Shown here one piece after another: positions 54,001 to 61,177 of a DNA stretch of 64,000 nucleotides. The stretch is from contig NC_052672.1 of NCBI RefSeq assembly GCF_016802725.1, forward strand, positions 13,402,710 through 13,466,709, written 5' to 3'. The first letter of the stretch is position 1. Each line of letters opens with the position of its first letter. A model generated the notes under the pieces. It searched no databases. It was not told where the DNA came from and saw only the letters and a list, made by a program, of their open reading frames with translations. The position numbers were made by a program, and so were the translations under genes. The stretch comes from Solenopsis invicta. Its lineage: Eukaryota > Arthropoda > Insecta > Hymenoptera > Formicidae.

Positions 54001-57000
54001 ATTCTTTTCAGATTATTCTTTTACTGCTTTGCATTCATCCCTTAATTACATCTTCGTAATTTCCGTTCGTTAAGCTTGCCTAAAAAATTCCGCTTTTGTA
54101 AGGCGGTTTCCGAATTCGAATTAAATAAGCAGCGGCGAAGTTCTCGAACTTCGTTTTCCACGGACGGATAAATAGCGAAGCGCCGAAGCAGAACAGTCAG
54201 TCTCCTTTGTTAACGTAAAATACATGTATATTTTCCCATCACACGACAATGAACCTGCAGGACGACTAGGATATCTTCGCAGGTGTAAAATGAGCGTGCC
54301 GTGCCTCTCGCGCAATAAATGTTATCGCGATAGACTATAGGTCGGGAGAAAATACCTCTTTAAGGAGTCGCTGTGTTTCTCGCGAAATGGAGGAAAGACG
54401 GTCCCCGACCACTTACCGATCGAATCTTTATTGGCATTTGCTATCTGTATGGACTGCGAGATGCATCCATATCGCTGAACTAAATCGGGCCCCAAGACTG
54501 GGACTTTAAATCGTCCGTCCGATTACTTTCTCTTCGAGAAAAGAAAAATGTCCCGACTACTTTCGTATCGAATTGAAAACGTGAAATTTGCATGCTTTTA
54601 GTTTGCTAATTTAAGCGGCCCTTAGACACTTAATATTATTGTCTAGCGATCGCTTTAGAGTTTTAAAGAATATTTAAGGATGTATAGGATGATATTTCTC
54701 GAAATATTAGGAAAATTATGAAAAATTACAGATTGTTTTATATTGCATTTTAAAATAGTACAAATATAATTAATAATAAAATAATAAAAAAAATCTGAAT
54801 TATTTTATTTAAGTATTTTAAATATTCAAGATAATTTATGTAAAGTTTCATTACAATGCAGAGATCAGTTTTATAAAGTAAACAAAATTTATTTATTTAT
54901 TTACAAAATAATTGAATAGACAATCATAATAAAACTTTGTATAAATCATCTTGAATAATTCAAGTAGTTAAGTATTTAAAGTACTTAGACAAAAAAATTG
55001 AGATTTTTCTTAATGTTGTAAAAAATAATTTAATTTTTAACGACAAATAGAATAAATTATAAAAATGTTATTAAATAAAAATATTCACGCTACTTTCATA
55101 TGTATAGTTTATTTGAAGAGTTAAACAATTTTCAAATTTTATTTATTTTGCAGAGACTGTATGTCCACTATACATCCTTAAAGGATAGGAGATAGATGAT
55201 TTTATAATGGATATTGATTTGTAATTTCTTATAGTTTGTGTTATAATTGTAACAAGCTTTTAATTAAAAATTTATTCATGCACACTATTTTCGTATCTCG
55301 AACAGGAAATAAATATCAAAAATGCTTTACTGACATGTCATCGTTTGCGAAACATCAGACAGATCAGGGGCTATTTTCAGAGAGCTCTTCGATGCTCGAG
55401 GCGCGTCTGTTCCAATCACTCTCCGATGTCTTGACGCTAAAATCGAAGATGAGGTCTACTTTGGCATCGTTTGACGCGTAAGTGTAATCGGCCGCGACTA
55501 TAATCGACGCGTCTGTCTCTTTTAACCGCCGTCCTATCTGTGCTTTTCTAAATTATAGTGTATCAAGTAATGGCTCTAAGTAAGAGTTATTACGAGCCCG
55601 TAAAAATTCGCTAATTCAACGCCAGCGCGTTCTTTCCGACGTAAATATCTTGTATCATGCAGTTTCCTGCACCGTTCCTCTATTCAGGAAAATGGTTCGT
55701 ATCATATTTCCAGCCGTTCGAATAGCAATTCGTGTGTGCATGTGAAAATCATGTGCGGAAATAATCATTGCTTATCGTTTCAAAGCTACGGTATAACATT
55801 AACGCAATACATTTACAACGTCACGTAAACAATAACAACTAAATATTTCACTCTCGCGTTGAAAATGAACTCGCGAGCGAATACTTAATAGTATGCATCG
55901 ACGTAATTAGCACGTAATCACAGTTCGCCCATAAATTGAAACGCACGCTATTTTCGTTTCGAACAAAATTACGCGGCGAAAATCGTCTCGTGATTTCTCA
56001 ACCTCGTCCAATTTCTCCGAGCGGTATCTCGCGCCGTTCTATGTTCCTACTGGCGTCTTAATTGCACCCATTCTAGAAATGCCGTTGAACGGAAACACGA
56101 AGAAAAGGAACGGCGGAAACGTGCAAAAGAACTTGCAGCTGCACGATTCCTGAAAGGAGCATGCGGTACGAAATACAGCGCCGACGTTTTTTGTTTTTTT
56201 TACCCCGATTGTAGGTACGTCAAAAATTTTTCCCTCGATAATTGGAAAAAAAACGCGCTCCATTAGCTCCCACGATACGCATCGCCGGCAACTGTTTATT
56301 CTTTGATTCGCGGATGATTTATAGCGATCGACTCGCGGTGTTGTAACTTGGGAAAAATTTTCGATCCTAATTGAAATCGACGAAATCACTTTTTTGCTTT
56401 GTATTTGAAGGAGAAAACGAATCTTTCTCCTTCACGCGGAGAAACTTTCGCCGGTAACTTGCGAAAGAAATTTTCTAATCGAAAAAAATGGCCATCGAAA
56501 CACATGTTATCCCATTTTCTAATATATTTCCATGTCAGAGATCAACATCAATTTTTACGTAACGCGTCCAGACTACGAGCCATTTATGTATTTTATATTC
56601 TCGGTGTTTTCATTCCGGGTGATTTTTCTCGTGTATCCAACGCATCCCCAGGCGCGTTGTTTTAATTCGCGACGTTTTCAGTATAACGAGAATCCGGGAA
56701 AGCGCGCGGAACCTCTAGCTTTACGTTATTTTTCCCCCTCTTTCTTCTTTTCTTTTTTTCTCAAACGCGCAGCCTCGCTCGCCCGCGGTGAGCGAGAAAG
56801 AAAAATACGCCGTGCGGCGCGGCGCGGCGCGGCGCGGCGCGGCGTCGAGAGTAATTCGCATCGGGGCGAAACGTTTCGTCGGCCTATCACTCGCGGAATT
56901 TCGAAGAAAATGGCGGAGCAATTCCGTTCTCTCTTTCTTTTTCTTTTCCTCGAGCAGCACGAGTGCGGCACAAAGGAGACGCAGAACGCGCACGGTGTTG

Positions 57001-59269
57001 TAAGCGTCCACAGCACCTCGCTCGCGCCCGAGGCCGGCCTGTATTAAATTAGATGGTGACGTGCGCGGCCGGAGGAGGATCCCTGGCGCGCGCGCGCGCG
57101 CACGCGATGCTGCGGGGGTATAGCGGAGCTCATCAAGACTCGGAGGCCCATTCAGCCGGTCATTGTCTGCGGTAATGGAATGTATTAATATCGGAGAGCC
57201 CGCGGGGCCGTCGACCAACGCTCCGTGTATACCCCGGCCTGGTGCTGCTGCCGCGCGCACCCGTTCGGTTCTACAACCGCGGTCTGCTGGGCTGGGATAC
57301 GTCCCGTGGGATGGAATATTCGTATAAACCGCCGCTGCACTGCAAACCGCCAGCGAATACCGGGCCCCACGCATTAATATCTAAACGCGAGAGCGCGAGA
57401 GTGAGAAGCAGTATCGCCGCCAACGAGAAGTAGAGAGAGGGAGGGAGGGAGAGGGAGAGAGAAATGGAGAGAAAGGTAGAGCGAGGTCGAGAGGGTGAGG
57501 AGGTACGTTGGCGCACGTACTCTGCCAGTTGCATCTCGTATTCATGCGTTGCACCAGCGGCTACCAGAGGCGTTACACGACCAACCCTTTTACCACTGGC
57601 CAGGTGTAATATTCTTTTTAGTTCAGGTATGATACGTCAAAGGTCCTTTTGTGATAATTGCATTAGAGAACGGAGAGGCTCCTGCGAGGCATGTCTGCTG
57701 GAAGGCGCACTGTTTTGCGCCGTAGTCATTTTGCAAATGTTTGCGAGGCTACGAGGAGGGGTACGAATGTGGCGAAACACAGCGGGCAAAATGTACCAGG
57801 GCAATGCAGGTGGAAATTAATTTGGCATGGAATTAATTCTACCGTCGTGCCTCATCGTTTATTAACCATAAGCAAAAAGTTACGTTAAACGTATACTCGT
57901 AATTAAACTCATACTGAAGCATTAACTTGTTGGGATAACGCGCAACGGCGCGGTTTTTTTTTTTTAAGTTTTCGGCGGCTGGTAGCCGTTGTCGTTGTCG
58001 TAAATAATTACGTGCGCAAACAGCACGGTCAAGGGACGCATCGAATAATGACGTAGAAATTATTAACGCGGAACAGAACGCACGGACCGGCAGTATGTAA
58101 ATCCCCGATCGACCGTAAATTCATGTTGAATAATTTTCGTCAGCCGCAATTAAAAATAAATTCGTTTTTAAACCGAGGAATAAACCGGCGCTCAGGGAGA
58201 ACGATCAATTTAACAGCTCTATAAATATTCATTTCACGCGAGAGCAAGTGCCAAACGAGAAACGATAGCTATCGGAAAGGTATACGGCGGATTACTTAAT
58301 TACACGTTGTTGCGCCGCCGCCGCCGCCGCGACGTGCATTTATTCTCGCGGGGATAGGTGTTAATTTATAATTAGGCTTCATAAGCTTTCTCGCGCGCCC
58401 ACTCGTCGTCGATGCTCAATTTTTTTCGTTTCACGCGGCCGGCGGCGGCGCAGCGACGGCGCGACGATAAGAGACGTCGACTAATCTCCGTTAAGTCTTG
58501 GTCTTCGCGCATAAACGGGGTTAAAGCTACGCCCGTTAGATTAGAAATAATTACGTTCATGGACGCTTTGCTCTCTTTGTTCGCGCGCGTAATAACGTCT
58601 CTCGCCGTAGCTTACAAACCTGATATTCCGGATTTTACGTATTAACGAGCCGGGCGTTCCCGGGCGAGCCTTTATAGTATTCACGTGTACATGCGCGCGC
58701 GCGCGTAAAGCGCAGGCGTCATGTCACAATTAAGACGAGGCGATATATTTGCCTCGTCGACACACACAGAGCCTTTGTTTTTCTTTTAGAAAGTCCCTAA
58801 AAGCGGAACGCTGCGCCCCATAACTCGTCGCGTTACCTCGCGGTAACAAAAATGATGCGACGAGAGTGACTTTCTATCGGCTTTATGAATATTTCGCTTC
58901 AAGTGTGTGATTTACGCGGCGAAAAAGACTTTTAAGCGAAAGACGCGCGGTCGGGATCAATTTTTGCGCGCGTCCCGCGATATCGGCGCGGCCGCGGCGC
59001 GCGTGTTACGCCGGCCGCGGGTGCATCGAGCGTAACAGAAGGCGCCGGTAGATACGAATGATCGATGGTGGTTCGGCAGACTATCCGAATGAAAAACTGT
59101 CGCTTACCGTGCCAGGTGGGGTCCGACGTTTCCGGTGTCGAAGCTGGAACTGGCGTTGATATCCGTGTCCGGGATCGTCCCGGACTCCATGCCGAGCGGC
59201 GCGATGCATTGGGCTGCAACAAACGAACGTGGCGTCGCCGAGGTTAAAGCGAGCTTCGAATTTATATGC

Positions 59270-59319
<50 letters not shown>

Positions 59320-61120
59320 CAGGCACAACGGCGTGCATAAACGGTTAAATAACCAGCCAACCGAGATGGATCCGCGCGATAGTCGGTCTACGCTCTCTCG
59401 TTGTACGACTGCCTGTCGTGCGAGTGGAAGTTACGGTTCGAGGGCGGGCGAATACCTGCTAGCGGGAGGGGAGTCGCCTCAACGTTCCCGTATCTTCTGG
59501 ACCGATCTAATTGTTTCATAGGTGAACACAGCTGCCTTGCGAGGAAGGACCGCTGCCGCGTCTCTGCACCGCGTCTCTCGACGCGACGGCGGATGTTCCG
59601 ACAACGGGATATCTTTCGCGTGCGCGAGATAGCTCTCGGGTGGAATATTTATTGCGTCAAACCCAATAACAAAACTGGTTTTTATTATTTTCCTACCTAT
59701 GAAAAAAATTGATTCGATTCGCCTCGGTCTACCCTACGTTACTCCGGTGCCACTCCAGCGCACGCATTTTCGAGAGGCGTCACACCGCCGATCGTTCCGC
59801 TTGTGCAATAAAGTTCGAAGCAAGTGTACGCACGCACGTGTGCATTCGCGTCATCACGCGTTACGAATCACCGTCACGGCGGTATCGTTAGGGACGACAG
59901 TGAGGGCCCGCGACATTTCGCGTTTCTCGTTTTTAAGGTGCCATTAACCGCCCACGCCGTTATCGGGCCGCTTGTCTCGGGCACGCGAGACAGAGCCGCG
60001 ATTATCCGGCTGCGAGGATATCGGGTCGTTCACTCCAGCGGACCGGATGCTTCGTCGCGTATTACAAAGTCAAAGCTGGTAAATTCACAGACGCGTGTAC
60101 GATACACGGCGGGGTCCTTGTAATTCGACAAAGGAGCGCATATCATAACGTAATTAATCCGGATACGACAGCTCCGAACGTCCGCTTCGCTCGCAGCGCG
60201 CAACAGTCTCGTGTGCATGATGTAACACGCGGCATATATCGATTACGGTTTACACGTTCCCAAGTAACGATACCCATTACGCGATACGGAAATTGCTAAA
60301 ATTTGAAGTAGCCCGAGCGCAGGGGTCGAACGACGTGGCGCGGTGTACGTACACGTAGCCGGCAACGATAATGCCTAATGCCCGGATATCGAGTGCAGAG
60401 GCAGCGCAAGTCGCTGGGGGCGCCGAGGGGCCCGGGGTGGAACACGCGCACTCTGCTCCGCACTACTCCGGGGGAGTGTAACGGAAGGAATCCGCGCTAA
60501 GCCAACGAACAGAACGGGCACGTAGGTGGCCATTAATACCGGCGAAAGTTTGCAGTGTTCTTCCGACGATACCACCCCGCCTCGTAATTCCGCGCTCGGC
60601 CCGGCCCGGCCCGACCCGTTGTGAAATGTGTATTTTGGTCTTACGTTTTAATCCAACGTATTTTATTGCCGAAATGGAATCTCTGTAAAGCGTGGATTCG
60701 CCGCGCGACGCGGCTTAAGAATGTAATGCTCGCAATTTGTGCGACACGCATTTTCGTCATGTACAATACAAACGCGGCTCGGTCGGTTCCCGGTCGAGTT
60801 TATAACTAGAATAACTTGGGCGGACTTTGTCATTTGCGAGCCACAGGGAGAAAGAGAGAGAGAGAAAGAGATGGTCGGAAACGATAGCGAGGGAATGTCC
60901 GTCGGGGTACGACGCGTTGCTAATGTGCGTCGCGATTTCGATCGTAATCGGCGGATGGAAAATTGCACGCCTACAAACTGGCGAAATGGCCGATCGGATT
61001 AATCGCCGTTATTACTAACGGAGCACTCCTCGTCATATCGCGATTCCGGTGCTCTAATATATGTACGTCCGACTTCCTCGGACTGCGCGCTGCGCCGCCG
61101 GCCGATTAGAATCAGAGACG

Positions 61121-61177
<57 letters not shown>

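Larger units (their letters stand above)
50506..59107 (-). other. Ddr intron between coding exons 2 and 3 (8.6 kb)
   Basis: Donor GTAAGC. Contents: (CT)n at 50.97 kb, (GA)n at 51.55 kb, CpG-rich blocks at 53.1-53.7 and 56.7-57.4 kb including a (GCGGC)n tract, an inverted-repeat element at 54674-55181, and a GA/GGGA tract at 57.43 kb. Open frames in the CpG-rich blocks lack domains. Confidence 0.78.

Noticed and set aside
56721..57374. 217-codon minus-strand open frame
   Set aside because: Crosses the (GCGGC)n tract and lysine/arginine-rich simple sequence; no domain or splice support.
57464..57820. Plus-strand frame with several cysteines suggesting a small secreted or zinc-binding protein
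   Set aside because: No signal peptide, cysteine spacing matches no family I know, and it begins in a GA-rich tract.
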